From: UBA6059 sp040222235
GTDB taxonomy: Bacteria; Bacteroidota; Bacteroidia; Cytophagales; Cyclobacteriaceae
Length of the DNA: 64,000 bases
NCBI GenBank assembly: GCA_040222235.1
Contig: JAVKDO010000044.1
Coordinates: 22,439-86,438, forward strand
Direction: 5' to 3'
The position numbers were made by a program, and so were the translations under genes. Positions 32,707 through 42,135 of the stretch are shown here, piece after piece (positions within the stretch are counted from its first letter, which is position 1; each line of letters starts with the position of its first letter). The notes under the pieces were generated by a model, which saw only the letters and a list, made by a program, of their open reading frames with translations, was not told the origin of the DNA and did no database searches.

Positions 32707-34737
32707 TTAGCTGTTTAGTTGTACAAGGGCCTCACTGACCGTATGTACTGGCAATCTACATGCCTTTTCAAAGCAAACAAAGATCGTCGTATCCGAATTG
32801 ACTGGTGACCGATCCTTGAGTAGCGGCAGGTCGCTACTAGCTGTAGTACCTATAAGAACGGTATTAGGGAGGTAGCTCTTGCCTAGCTGGTTTCTAAAGC
32901 TTTTGGCTTCATGACCTACGATGGCTATTTCTGCTAATGGCTTGCGCATATCCGCATAGACGAGTGCCCAGTTGGCCATGTCCTGAGTTTCATTGACGAT
33001 CCAGTGGCTGATCTTAGAGACCATGCTATTGGTTAGCTCGGTGTACTTGGAGTTATCCAGCAGCGTCCCCAACCGGTGAAGCACTTTGGCCATCACCGAG
33101 TTAGACGCTGGTATGACATTGTCGAAGATTTCCTTTTTACGTGCAATGAGTTGCTCATCGCTGGCTGAAGTATAGAAAAACAAGCCGTCTTCTTCATCGT
33201 AAAATGACTTAAGTACCTCATCAATAAGCCCATTCGCTGCATTTAGCCATTTTTCATCGAAGGTCGCTTCATAGAGCGCTATTAGTCCCTCCGATACCAA
33301 TGCATAATCTTCTAGAAACCCGTTGATTTTGGCCTGGCCCTCTTTGTAAGTACGATGGAGTATTGAACCATCGATCATACGATCACAGATAAAAGCAGCA
33401 TTAGCGATAGCATCCTGAAGGATAGCCTGATCCCCTATGGCATTATAGCTGTCAACCAGCCCTTTGAGCATGAGCCCATTCCATCCTGATATGATCTTGT
33501 CATCTAGACCAGGCCTTATTCTTTTATTCCGCAGCGCCATGCACTTTTGCGCAAAGTCGGATTTGATCTCTTGCCATCTATCAAGCTCTAATTGATGACG
33601 TTCAGTAAATGTAGTATCAGATTCTCGGTAGTGGAGGATATTGCGTCCTTCTTCCCAATTACCTTCAGGCTTGATCCGATAGTAGTCCACAATCAGGTCA
33701 AAATGATCACCGGACAGCTCCTTGATTTCAGCTTCAGTGTAAGTGTAAAACTTACCCTCAACGCCTTCACTGTCTGCATCTAATGCCGAGAAATAGGCGT
33801 TTTCATCACTTCTTAATTCACGATTGGCCCATGCGATAGTATCTAAGATGACCTGTCGATAAAGTGGAAGTTGAATCACCTTGTAAGCCTCCGCATAAAG
33901 CGTGAGGAGCTGACCATTGTCATAGAGCATCTTTTCAAAATGTGGCGCAAACCACTCACCATCGACGGAGTATCTCGCAAAACCACCACTGACTTGATCA
34001 TAGATACCTCCAGCAGCCATGGCATCAAGTGTGAGCACCAGATGCTCCTTGGCTACAGTGTCTTCTGTCTCGTGGTAATACCTTAGCAGGAATCTCCAGA
34101 TGCTCGGCATGGGAAACTTGGGCGCCTTCGTCATTCCACCATGGATCGGATCAAATCGTGATTGCAGTCGCTGGTACATCTGGTCAAGTCCATCTTGTGT
34201 GAACTGCCACTCCGCTTCGGTCAACTTTAGCCGGTCAGTCTCACTTCTGTTGAGGCTCTCGGTAAAGCCTACAGCACTTTTCTCTATTTCCTCACGCTGC
34301 TCCACGAAAGCCTTTGCGATATTCTGAAGCAACTGCACCCATCCTTTAACGGGAAAGTAGGTGCCGCCATAGAATGGTTTTTGAGTAGGGGTAAGGAATA
34401 CATTAAGCGGCCAACCACCCTGTAGGCCCATGGCTTGAACCGCTTCCATGTAAATCTGATCAACATCGGGCCGCTCCTCCCGGTCTATCTTGATGCAGAT
34501 GAAGTACTTATTCATGACCGCTGCTATCGTCTCATTCTCGAAAGACTCGCGCTCCATGACATGGCACCAGTGACAGGCTGAGTAGCCAATGCTGACTATG
34601 ATCGGCTTGTCCTCCTTTTTAGCCAGCTCCAAAGCTTCAGTACCCCACGGATACCAATCGACAGGATTGTGCTTATGCTGAAGTAAGTAGGGGCTGGTTT
34701 CTAGGGCTAGACGATTCGTCGGGTGCGTTGCGGTCAT
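32707..34737 (-). CDS. thioredoxin-domain protein (DUF255 / spermatogenesis-associated 20-like)
   Basis: 676 residues. The start NRLALETSPYLLQHKHNPVDWYPWGTEA and the thioredoxin-like motif YSACHWCHVMERESFEN are the signatures of this family. After the thioredoxin part comes a long alpha/alpha-toroid (six-hairpin glycosidase-like) region (SGGFARYSVDGEWFAPHFEKMLYD, FSALDADSEGVEGKFYTYT). The biochemical role in bacteria is unknown. Its start overlaps the stop of the GSCFA gene by 4 nt, so GSCFA, this gene and priA are probably cotranscribed. Confidence 0.92.
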   Translation of the reverse strand: MTATHPTNRLALETSPYLLQHKHNPVDWYPWGTEALELAKKEDKPIIVSIGYSACHWCHVMERESFENETIAAVMNKYFICIKIDREERPDVDQIYMEAVQAMGLQGGWPLNVFLTPTQKPFYGGTYFPVKGWVQLLQNIAKAFVEQREEIEKSAVGFTESLNRSETDRLKLTEAEWQFTQDGLDQMYQRLQSRFDPIHGGMTKAPKFPMPSIWRFLLRYYHETEDTVAKEHLVLTLDAMAAGGIYDQVSGGFARYSVDGEWFAPHFEKMLYDNGQLLTLYAEAYKVIQLPLYRQVILDTIAWANRELRSDENAYFSALDADSEGVEGKFYTYTEAEIKELSGDHFDLIVDYYRIKPEGNWEEGRNILHYRESDTTFTERHQLELDRWQEIKSDFAQKCMALRNKRIRPGLDDKIISGWNGLMLKGLVDSYNAIGDQAILQDAIANAAFICDRMIDGSILHRTYKEGQAKINGFLEDYALVSEGLIALYEATFDEKWLNAANGLIDEVLKSFYDEEDGLFFYTSASDEQLIARKKEIFDNVIPASNSVMAKVLHRLGTLLDNSKYTELTNSMVSKISHWIVNETQDMANWALVYADMRKPLAEIAIVGHEAKSFRNQLGKSYLPNTVLIGTTASSDLPLLKDRSPVNSDTTIFVCFEKACRLPVHTVSEALVQLNS

Positions 34738-35666
34738 ATCAATTGGCTTTGCAGCTGTGCTCGTTCTTTGGTCACATCTATCTCGCTAGACAACTCCTCC
34801 AACTTCATTAAAGTTTCTTTGAGGAACCGCTGATGGGCTTTAGACGCGACATGCATAGGGCGATGCTGTAGCGCACGTGTGATTTCATCCCATTGCTCGA
34901 TGAATTTGATAGCGTTTTCATCGACCAGAGCGGTTTTGAAGGTATCCCAAATGTAGTCTTCAGCCTCTGCTGCGGGATGTACCTTGTCCTGCTTGTAATA
35001 CTTGTAGTCTCTTAGCTCGTCCATCATGATTTCATATGATGGGAAATAGATTGTACCCTTGTTTCTATTGACGATTTCTTCACATGCCAATCGCAGAATT
35101 GATTTGCTGAGCATGTTTTGTTCCATACCATGCTTAAGGTGTCTAACCGGGCTTACCGTGAGAATGAATTGAGCATTTGGATTCACCTTCCTGATACATT
35201 CAATTGTATTTTGTATACTGGATCTGACATCCCGTTGAGTCAGCATTTCCTTGTCGAACTGATTTTGGGGTACCTTATGACAGTTGGCCACCATTTCGCC
35301 GAGTTCCTTGTGTTTGTAGACGATCGTACTACCGTAAGTCAGGACGATCCAGTCGGCATTCAGAATTGAGGACTTGGTCTGCTCATGTGCCAGCTCGATT
35401 ATATTGGAAAGAATGGGTAGTGACAATGCCGACAAATCCGAATGGTAGTAGTAGTGAAATACGACATCCTCTCTCTGACCGAGTAGCGCATCGCTGATCG
35501 GTTGGTCGCTCAGACTGTTACTGATATTTCTTTCGATACTAATTGGGTCGTATAATGTACCGAAGGGATTAGCCGTGACCGACCATTTGTTGTGACTGAG
35601 CCTACCGGCAATCATATCGGAGAAGCAGGAGCCGATAGAAAAAATGGATTGATTCAGTTGGATCAT
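34734..35666 (-). CDS. GSCFA domain protein
   Basis: 310 residues. It begins SIFSIGSCFSDMIAGRL, the motif that names the GSCFA family, and continues with GTLYDPISIERN, ILTVSPVRHLKHGM and YFPSYEIMMDELRDYKYYKQDKVHPAAEAEDYIWDTF. The fold is related to SGNH hydrolases, with the GSCFS serine and the late D-x-x-H (DKVHP) as likely active residues. The function is not established. It is coupled to the DUF255 gene through a 4-nt overlap. Confidence 0.88.
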   Translation of the reverse strand: MIQLNQSIFSIGSCFSDMIAGRLSHNKWSVTANPFGTLYDPISIERNISNSLSDQPISDALLGQREDVVFHYYYHSDLSALSLPILSNIIELAHEQTKSSILNADWIVLTYGSTIVYKHKELGEMVANCHKVPQNQFDKEMLTQRDVRSSIQNTIECIRKVNPNAQFILTVSPVRHLKHGMEQNMLSKSILRLACEEIVNRNKGTIYFPSYEIMMDELRDYKYYKQDKVHPAAEAEDYIWDTFKTALVDENAIKFIEQWDEITRALQHRPMHVASKAHQRFLKETLMKLEELSSEIDVTKERAQLQSQLI

Positions 35667-35834
35667 ACGCGATTGGGTATCTCAAAATTAGTCAACTATC
35701 GATTGCCGACGAATTTGTTCAAGCTGAATCTGAGGTTTTAACCGTGTATAAATATGAACCATTACATTTAAAGTAATGAACCAAATCCATTCCGAATGCT
35801 GTATTTTTGTGTGAAGACCTTGAATTGATGAGCT

Positions 35835-36089
35835 ATGAAATCTATCACCGTACATAATATTGACGAGCACACCGCCAAGCTTATCGAGCAGAAGGCAAAG
35901 AAATTGGGACTAAGTTTAAATAAAACGATCAAAGCATTGTTGCATCAAGCACTAGGTGTAGAGAAGGGGGTGATTGATAATCAAAAGAGCTTTGAAGAGT
36001 TTTTTGGAATATGGTCTGAGCAGGACAGTTTAGAATTTCATAAGAATACGGAAGATACACGAGCAATTGATAAGTCAGATTGGTCATGA
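35835..36089 (+). CDS. antitoxin with ribbon-helix-helix start (VapB/FitA-like)
   Basis: 84 residues. KSITVHNIDEHTAKLIEQKAKKLGLSLNKTIKALLHQAL is a ribbon-helix-helix DNA-binding motif, and the acidic tail (SFEEFFGIWSEQDSLEFHKNTED) would wrap around the toxin. Its TGA overlaps the toxin ATG by 4 nt. Such antitoxins also repress their own promoter, which lies in the 168 nt upstream. Confidence 0.85.
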   Translation: MKSITVHNIDEHTAKLIEQKAKKLGLSLNKTIKALLHQALGVEKGVIDNQKSFEEFFGIWSEQDSLEFHKNTEDTRAIDKSDWS

Positions 36090-36490
36090 GCACTCTACTT
36101 CTAGATACCAATGCTTTTAGTGGCCTCTTGCGAGGAGATCAGCATGTCTTTGACGTCTTAATGCACGCCTCGTCAGTCTACATGTCCGTCGTAGTACTTG
36201 GTGAGCTAATGAGTGGCTATAAGGGAGGAACTAAAGAGCAAAAGAATCTTGAAACTCTCTCCACTTTTTTGAAAAAGCCAAGGGTCGAAATTTTGAATGT
36301 GACCCATGAAACAGCGGTGTTGTTTGCTACCGTAAAGAATCAACTAAGAAAGGATGGGTTACCAATTCCGATTAATGATGTCTGGATTGCATGTCACGGC
36401 CTTGAAAAGGAGGCCATTATTGTCACTTATGATCAACATTTCAGACATGTGAAGGGATTGCTTCTCTGGGATCAACTCAAATCTCATTGA
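36086..36490 (+). CDS. vapC: PIN-domain ribonuclease toxin (VapC-like)
   Basis: The ATG at 36086 overlaps the antitoxin stop (ATGA) and gives 134 residues; an upstream TTG two codons earlier is less likely. The acidic PIN residues are present: D in LLLDTNAFSGLL, E in VVLGELMSGY, D in INDVWIACHGL and D in VTYDQHFRHV. VapC toxins cut tRNA or rRNA and are silenced by the cognate antitoxin. The pair is flanked by housekeeping genes, not by other mobile genes. Confidence 0.9.
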   Translation: MSTLLLDTNAFSGLLRGDQHVFDVLMHASSVYMSVVVLGELMSGYKGGTKEQKNLETLSTFLKKPRVEILNVTHETAVLFATVKNQLRKDGLPIPINDVWIACHGLEKEAIIVTYDQHFRHVKGLLLWDQLKSH

Positions 36491-36536
36491 TGATTGGTAG
36501 ATCAGAAGGGGATCTATATGGTTGACCTTCAGAAAC

Positions 36537-36566
36537 AAAAAAAGCCTCAGCAGATGCCAAGGCTTT
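36537..36566 (-). terminator. rho-independent terminator of the DUF2911 gene
   Basis: AAAGCCT (36541-36547) pairs with AGGCTTT (36560-36566) around a 12-nt loop. On the minus strand the stem runs into a T tract (A run from 36537). It lies 22 nt past the DUF2911 stop and may also end transcripts from the convergent toxin gene. Confidence 0.75.
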
Positions 36567-36588
36567 AGTATTTCAAATCTAATGGAGA

Positions 36589-37182
36589 TTACTTCAACGT
36601 ATTAGTGAAGCCTTCCATGATCTCAGCTGTTCTCATATCAACTTCAAAAGTGATCATTTTATCGGCCCAAGCCATGCTCACTTTTGCAGTTTTGTTGTCG
36701 TTAGCGTCAACCCACCAAGCAAGTCTTTCTACTGGCTCAGGCATGGTCACAGGTGTTACTGAGATATTAGCAACAAGATCTTTAGATAACGCATCCATAT
36801 CCACCTTGCCATCAGTCATGTACCCGAAGATCTGGTCGCCAGTCTTGTTTAAGTGTACTGTCCAATCTCCACTAGCAACAGGAGTCACGTAGATAGAATA
36901 TTTTCCAGCTCTTACGTTCTCGCCACCAATTTTCACAGTGTTGCTGAACTCAATAGTAGTTGCCTGGTTAGCACCAGCTCTCCAAGGAGTGCCATAAGGA
37001 ACCAAGTCACCAAAAATTGTTCTTCCCTTTACACCAGGTGTAGAGAAATCAAAAGTGATAGTCGTGAAACCAACGTTCTGAGTAGAGTATGCAGCAGGGC
37101 TAGGAGCAGGAGCTACTACTTGTGCCTGGCTTACAGCTACCATACCGATACAAAATACTGCGAGTAGGATAGTTTTTTTCAT
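36589..37182 (-). CDS. DUF2911 secreted protein
   Basis: From the ATG at 37182 (MKKTILLAVFCIGMVAVSQAQ) the protein has 197 residues with a clean signal peptide; an ATG four codons upstream would add MIIT before it. The mature part matches DUF2911: FDFSTPGVKGRTIFGDLVPYGTPWRAGANQATTIEFSNTVKIGGENVRAGKYSIYVTP. It is periplasmic or outer-membrane associated, with no established function. It stands alone, with its own terminator. Confidence 0.88.
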   Translation of the reverse strand: MKKTILLAVFCIGMVAVSQAQVVAPAPSPAAYSTQNVGFTTITFDFSTPGVKGRTIFGDLVPYGTPWRAGANQATTIEFSNTVKIGGENVRAGKYSIYVTPVASGDWTVHLNKTGDQIFGYMTDGKVDMDALSKDLVANISVTPVTMPEPVERLAWWVDANDNKTAKVSMAWADKMITFEVDMRTAEIMEGFTNTLK

Positions 37183-37354
37183 AGTAATGATCATTTAAAA
37201 AGGGTTTAGTTATGATTGAAATTCAAAGTTACATTTTTCAGTGAACCAAAGAGGTCATTGTGCCGACCTTCTAAAACAAGAACCATAACGAGATTGAGGC
37301 TTAAATGTTAGATAAACTTTAGAACTGTACTTAAACCCCAAATGTACAGGTTTC

Positions 37355-38485
37355 CTACATCCACTTATTCTTTTTAAAGTAAATCAGCATACCTATAGTC
37401 ACCAAGCCCATCACTCCCCAGACTACAAAGTATCCATTTCGATATTGTAGCTCTGGCATGTACTCGAAGTTCATGCCATAGATACCTGCGATGAAGGTAA
37501 GAGGTATAAAGATGGTGGCCACAGTAGTTAAGACTTTCATGGTCTCATTCATCTTATGACTCAGGGAAGCAAAATAGATGTTCGTGAGTCCCTCTAAAGT
37601 TCTTAGCGTAGCTTCCACCTCATCGATGGCGGCAGTAGCGGAATGGCCCAGGTCTCTGTAAAACTTAAGCGTCTCTTTATTGATCAATCTAGTTTGACTA
37701 TTGAGGATACTGGCCAGCGCATCTTTGAAAGGGGTCAGTGACTTTTTGATAAGTTGTGTTGATCTCTTTTGATCTTCCAGGCTTAGTAGAGTAGTCTGAG
37801 ACGGGTTCTTGAGCACTTCTTTTTCAAGTGCAATCAACTCTTCATTGATTTTGTCTACAGTTTCGAAGTAGTTGTCCAAAATGGCATCAAGAAGTTGGCT
37901 AAGCAGGTAGTCGCATTCACGTTTTCTGATGAAGCCGATATCCTCCTTCATTTTCGCTCTGATATTGTCAAAATGGTCACCTCGCTCTTCCTGAAAAGAG
38001 ATGATGTGATGATGTCCTAGCACAAACGATAGCTGCTCTATATTAATGTCGCCATTGCTGTCCTCAAGGACAGATTTTATACTAAAAAATAGATAATGAT
38101 CATGTTCCTCTACTTTTGGTCGCTGAGTAGTGTCCAGGATTTGTCTGATCGTCAACCTATCAAGATTGGCCTGATTGCCTATCTTCTCTATCACGCCTAC
38201 ATCATGAATGCCGTGGAAATTGAGCCAGTGATTTTTCGATGACTCCAGCGTTTCAACATACCCAAAGTCTTCTAGTCCCTCAGCTATTTCATATTCATTG
38301 GCATTGAAAGCATGCAATTGATTTTGCACCTGCTCTACACGTTTTTTGCCTATGAAGGTGAGTTCGGCTTTTCCTTTGGCTTCAGTCTTTTGATTGGAAT
38401 ATAGCTTATACCCAATTTTGTTGAGCGACTTGATACCGCCAATGAGTAATTTGTCCGGGCGAGCAAGATCTTGGGGTTTCATCAA
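37355..38485 (-). CDS. corA: CorA-family magnesium/cobalt transporter
   Basis: 376 residues. A basic N-terminal tail of about 35 residues precedes the CorA cytosolic alpha/beta domain (HDVGVIEKIGNQANLDRLTIRQILDTTQRPKVEEHDHYLFFSIKSV) and long helices. Two transmembrane helices close the protein, with the selectivity motif YGMNF between them (TFIAGIYGMNFEYMPELQYRNGYF) and a basic KKNKWM end. CorA is a homopentameric Mg2+ channel. The window therefore has both MgtE and CorA. Confidence 0.94.
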   Translation of the reverse strand: MMKPQDLARPDKLLIGGIKSLNKIGYKLYSNQKTEAKGKAELTFIGKKRVEQVQNQLHAFNANEYEIAEGLEDFGYVETLESSKNHWLNFHGIHDVGVIEKIGNQANLDRLTIRQILDTTQRPKVEEHDHYLFFSIKSVLEDSNGDINIEQLSFVLGHHHIISFQEERGDHFDNIRAKMKEDIGFIRKRECDYLLSQLLDAILDNYFETVDKINEELIALEKEVLKNPSQTTLLSLEDQKRSTQLIKKSLTPFKDALASILNSQTRLINKETLKFYRDLGHSATAAIDEVEATLRTLEGLTNIYFASLSHKMNETMKVLTTVATIFIPLTFIAGIYGMNFEYMPELQYRNGYFVVWGVMGLVTIGMLIYFKKNKWM

Positions 38486-38699
38486 ATAAGTAGTTTAGGG
38501 TTCAAAAGAAGATTTGCACTTGATGCTTGATCCTTCGAATCTAGGTAAAAGCATGAATGTTAGCTACCATTGTCAAAACTTGGTATTTTTTGATTGTAAT
38601 ACCTGCAAAATACTTATCTCACAGCATTCAATATGGAGATAGTATATACCCATGAGTAAGGACAACTTACCAGCAAATGCAAATTCAGAAAAGTAGTAA
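38486..38699. other. non-coding stretch before the AstE/AspA remnant
   Basis: No intact gene seen. A 14-codon open frame from ATG 38652 ends in TAG-TAA and is in the same frame as the degenerate gene that follows, so it may be part of the same decayed gene. Confidence 0.3.
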
Positions 38700-38954
38700 A
38701 ATACCACTCACGAAAGCCACTTTATCAAGAATTCGTCATGGATCAGAAAATCCTCAGGCCTTTTTCAAACGATTATCACGAGCGGGGAGATGGTCAATAA
38801 GAATCAACTAGTCGGCCATATTACAGACTCCTTCGACGATTTTAAAGTAATAGTGAAAGCCTCTGCCACCGGCTATGTGATTGTACTTAGCACCAATCCT
38901 GTTGTACATCAGGGAGATGCTATTATGCATATTGGGGTGATGGTTAAGAATTGA
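38700..38954 (+). pseudogene. C-terminal remnant of a succinylglutamate desuccinylase/aspartoacylase-like gene
   Basis: After two in-frame stops the frame is open and encodes HESHFIKNSSWIRKSSGLFQ, then GEMVNKNQLVGHITDSF and ASATGYVIVLSTNPVVHQGD followed by AIMHIG, then TGA. This matches the end of AstE/AspA (M14-type) proteins: an extended W-x-R region, a short biotinyl-like beta domain with sGlf...G..V.kgq.lG.I.d.F, and a closing Gda..hIg. The first two thirds, including the zinc-binding His/Glu residues, are absent, so it is a decayed remnant. The intact gene may have been linked to the adjacent MscS gene. Confidence 0.7.
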
Positions 38955-39156
38955 TTAAGCGCCTTCACTAAATCAGGGAGGATTTTTCCTACCACTAAAA
39001 ATAATGGTTTAGTAGAAAGCACTTGCCTCACTATGACAGCTTATCAGAAATGGTGTACTTTGATTTCTTAATTGAGAATAATATATCTTGAATGAATCCC
39101 GTGCACTCTGCTACACCCAAATGACCTCTACGAACAGGCATTTCTATGTATAAACA

Positions 39157-40218
39157 ATGATTGATCAACTTTTATCCAGAATACCTGAGCAGTTGCAAGC
39201 ATGGCTAATTATCGGAGTGCCAGCTGTAGTCACGTACATTATAGGGCTTATTTTATTCCGAGTCGTACGGATAGTTTTCAAGCGAAGAGGCTTTGAAGAA
39301 CATCAGATGATCGAAAAGGCGAGAAAGCCCACTTCGTTGCTTTTTGCATTGTTGGTGGCTCGGTTGTTTGCAGAGCAACAGTTTGGTGTATTCGAGGGTA
39401 GTTTGTCACAGATCTTCCAAATTCTTGTGATTGGACTATTGTCATGGCTTACCATTCAGTTGGTAGCCATAGGTCGATATCTTCTCACTAGACAATACGA
39501 TATCGACGTTGATCATAATCTCAAAGCTCGGAAGGTTTATACCCAGATTAAGGTATTTGAACGAATCGTCATAGTGGTCATATTGGTCACTGGTATTTCA
39601 CTCTGCCTGATGACCTTTGATAGCATAAAGAATTTGGGTGCTAGTATTTTGGCGTCTGCAGGTATCGTCAGTGTCATCGTGGGTTTGGCCGCCCAAAAGC
39701 TAATCGCGAATCTAATCGCGGGCTTTCAGATAGCTGTTACCCAACCGATTAGGCTAGATGATGTAGTCATTGTGGAAGGAGAGTGGGGGAAGATCGAGGA
39801 GATTACGCTCACATATGTCGTAATCAGAATTTGGGATGAAAGACGACTCGTTGTACCATCATCGCAGTTTATAGAAAAGCCGTTCCAGAATTGGACACGA
39901 AACAACTCTGATATCTTAGGGACTGTTTTCATTCACGTCGATTACAAGTTGCCGGTAGGGGTAGTGCGAGAGCGCCTATCGGAAATCTTAAAATCAACAG
40001 ATTTATGGGATGGAAAGACGGATGTATTGCAGGTAACTAATCTTACTGATCGAACCATGGAACTACGCGCATTGATGAGTGCCAAAGACTCATCCACCGC
40101 TTGGGACCTAAGGGTACATGTTAGGGAAAACCTGATCAATTTCCTGCAAGAAGAATATCCGGAATACTTACCGAAAGCCCGGGTTTCTATTGAAGAAGAG
40201 AATCCAAAAGACAAATAG
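39157..40218 (+). CDS. MscS-family mechanosensitive channel
   Basis: 353 residues with N-terminal membrane helices (about 15-36, 65-82, 88-110), then VIVVILVTGISLCLM and the pore-lining helix NLGASILASAGIVSVIVGLAAQKLIANLIAGFQIAVTQPIRLDDVVIVEGEWGKIEEITLTYVVIRIWDERRLVVPSSQFIEKPFQNWTR, a textbook MscS TM3 to beta-domain transition. It releases solutes on hypo-osmotic shock. It stands alone, downstream of the AstE-like remnant. Confidence 0.93.
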   Translation: MIDQLLSRIPEQLQAWLIIGVPAVVTYIIGLILFRVVRIVFKRRGFEEHQMIEKARKPTSLLFALLVARLFAEQQFGVFEGSLSQIFQILVIGLLSWLTIQLVAIGRYLLTRQYDIDVDHNLKARKVYTQIKVFERIVIVVILVTGISLCLMTFDSIKNLGASILASAGIVSVIVGLAAQKLIANLIAGFQIAVTQPIRLDDVVIVEGEWGKIEEITLTYVVIRIWDERRLVVPSSQFIEKPFQNWTRNNSDILGTVFIHVDYKLPVGVVRERLSEILKSTDLWDGKTDVLQVTNLTDRTMELRALMSAKDSSTAWDLRVHVRENLINFLQEEYPEYLPKARVSIEEENPKDK

Positions 40219-40367
40219 TCAATATCATATTGAAGTTATTCAATATGAACTAAGGCTGTTCCTTGTCTACCCGTAAGGATGTTGTGACCAGTCCGGTAAA
40301 ACTGGCTAATTCGCCGCATCGCCAGAAGATTGATAAGGACTAGGGGTGTTGGTCCAGGGAAGCCATA

Positions 40368-41057
40368 TTAAGAGGATTTATCAGAGAGGGCATTTGATAC
40401 GTACACCTCACTCTTCGTAAGATCACCCAGCCAGTACGCAGAGGTATAGAGCTCTATCGAGAGCGGGAGTGCTTCAGAATTGATCACTTCATACTGCCAG
40501 ACTATATGTTCGGCTTCATTGAATGGTCCTTTGACCAACTTGTCGTTGAAAAACCGATTGAGAATGCTGTGGTCAGACATTCCGTCAGCCAGCATTCTTG
40601 TGAGCATGGACTCATCAAGATCAGAAAGAACCTTCGCACTATAGGGTGTTTGGGGATTGATCTTTAGTGAGCAGAATCGAGCATCAGCTTCAGAGACCTT
40701 TCGTGGGAATGCCATGTAGAGGGGTGATGCACAATGGTAGAGTTTTTCATGCATTGAGATATCCACGTATTCTTCCCATACCCGCTCATTTTTCATCTCC
40801 TGAGCCAGATTTTCAATCTTCCCTTGTGAAAGCTTGTCGCCGAGTTTGGTTTGCAGGAGCCGCTCCGCCGCTTCGTCTGGCTCAAGGTCTTGCAGTGCGA
40901 GCAGGGCGTAATCTCTTACTTCCTCATGGGGGATGTCTTTGATATCATCCACGTCACATTTTTCCAGTAGCTCTAGGTACTGTTCATCTGACCAGGAATG
41001 AGGAACATCTACTACCTCAGTTATTTTGGTTATTTCTATTTCAAAGGATGTTTTCAT
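40368..41057 (-). CDS. hypothetical protein, family not recognised
   Basis: The ATG at 41057 (MKTSFEIEITKITEVVDVPHSW) gives 229 residues; an upstream GTG at 41093 is less likely. It is soluble, acidic and mainly helical, with repeated short amphipathic helices (YLELLEKCDVDDIKDIPHEEVRDYALLALQDLEPDEAAERLL), which suggest an N-terminal helical-repeat or HEAT-like region, and a C-terminal mixed part (AEHIVWQYEVINSEALPLSIELYTSAYWLGDL). There are no membrane segments, signal or catalytic motif I can name. It is a single gene on the minus strand between MscS and a TspO-like gene. Confidence 0.6.
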   Translation of the reverse strand: MKTSFEIEITKITEVVDVPHSWSDEQYLELLEKCDVDDIKDIPHEEVRDYALLALQDLEPDEAAERLLQTKLGDKLSQGKIENLAQEMKNERVWEEYVDISMHEKLYHCASPLYMAFPRKVSEADARFCSLKINPQTPYSAKVLSDLDESMLTRMLADGMSDHSILNRFFNDKLVKGPFNEAEHIVWQYEVINSEALPLSIELYTSAYWLGDLTKSEVYVSNALSDKSS

Positions 41058-41166
41058 AACAGTTGAGACGACCACAACGTGTTTGGTCACCAACTAAAGA
41101 GACAAAAAATAGAGGCGCATTTTCGTCACTGGTAAGTAAAGATACGCCTGATGCAATGCTTCCAAA

Positions 41167-41895
41167 CTAGCTTGTAACCTTGGATTGATTCCTTTTGAAG
41201 TAGGTCAATCCGATGGCGACTACCAGCAGCCCTATCATTATCATGGAGATCGTCATGACGGCATTAAATCCCTGTAACTGACGCTGCTTCATAATGATGC
41301 CAAAGAAACTCCAGCCTATACTGATTGCTGCGGGTACCAATCTCATTTTCGATAGTAGTCCCAGACCTATCAAACCGCCGATACTGATCATGGCTACCGC
41401 CCAAAAGTCTGAACTGGTACTCAATTGATCCCAGCCTATAGAAGTGAGGTATACGGCAACATTTACGATAGTGGCGACACAGATCCATCCAAGGTACAGC
41501 CCCAGTGGAGCCCATACGAACCAACGGAATTGTCTGGTATTGTTCTCCTTTAATAAAGTGGAGACCCTCAGGTTAATGTCAATTAATGAAACCAGTAGCA
41601 ATCCCATGAAGATTAGACTCAAGTCTATTGCCTGATAATGCCACGAAAAAATCCACCCGATATTCGCTGCACAGCCAATCAAGAAAGGAGGGCCGAGATA
41701 CACCGATAGACTTCTAGAGCTGGAATTGCTTTGCTGGACTTGAAAGGCATGAAGAATGACAAAAGTGATAAGGCCAAGATAGATGATAGACCATATGCTA
41801 AAGGTGAACCCAGTTGGTGTGACCAGGTTTTCATATTGTGCAGATACATCCCCAATTCTTAGACCATTGACGGGTAGTGTGTTAACTGGTAACAA
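41167..41895 (-). CDS. TspO/MBR-like (tryptophan-rich sensory) membrane protein with damaged start
   Basis: 242 residues in the open frame, with about seven hydrophobic segments. NGLRIGDVSAQYENLVTPTGFTFSIWSIIYLGLITFVI is the family hallmark. The frame opens directly after a TGA, at a TTG, with no ATG. In the adjacent frame immediately upstream APVIIGLIVTS could be the missing first helix, so a single-base frameshift near 41890 is possible; no ATG is present in that frame either. Transport of porphyrin-like or other ligands is only a family inference. Confidence 0.6.
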   Translation of the reverse strand: MLPVNTLPVNGLRIGDVSAQYENLVTPTGFTFSIWSIIYLGLITFVILHAFQVQQSNSSSRSLSVYLGPPFLIGCAANIGWIFSWHYQAIDLSLIFMGLLLVSLIDINLRVSTLLKENNTRQFRWFVWAPLGLYLGWICVATIVNVAVYLTSIGWDQLSTSSDFWAVAMISIGGLIGLGLLSKMRLVPAAISIGWSFFGIIMKQRQLQGFNAVMTISMIMIGLLVVAIGLTYFKRNQSKVTS

Positions 41896-42094
41896 TCAGG
41901 CCGATTATGACAGGTGCTTTGTATTTGATGGCGCTCTTAAATTTGGGTGTTTCTTATGAGCGCGGTGCGGATGACCTGTTAAATAGGGTCGAGTAGGAGT
42001 AATAATCATCTTCAAACCAATATTGTTTAAAAGAGATCGAGCAATATGGCCATAGCGCCAACCACCTAGATTACTTCATAGGCCTAGAGCCTAC
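41896..42094. other. intergenic stretch beside the tRNA fragment
   Basis: No gene seen. It is chromosomal sequence downstream of the former tRNA-Asp (which points left). Confidence 0.3.
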
Positions 42095-42127
42095 AAAAAA
42101 AGCCCTTACAAATTAATGTAAGGGCTT
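42095..42127 (-). terminator. terminator of the tRNA-Asp transcript
   Basis: AAGCCCTTACA (42100-42110) pairs perfectly with TGTAAGGGCTT (42117-42127) around a 6-nt loop. On the minus strand it is followed by a T run (A run at 42095-42101). It sits 8 nt after the 3' end of the tRNA fragment. Confidence 0.85.
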
Positions 42128-42135
42128 GATTCTGA

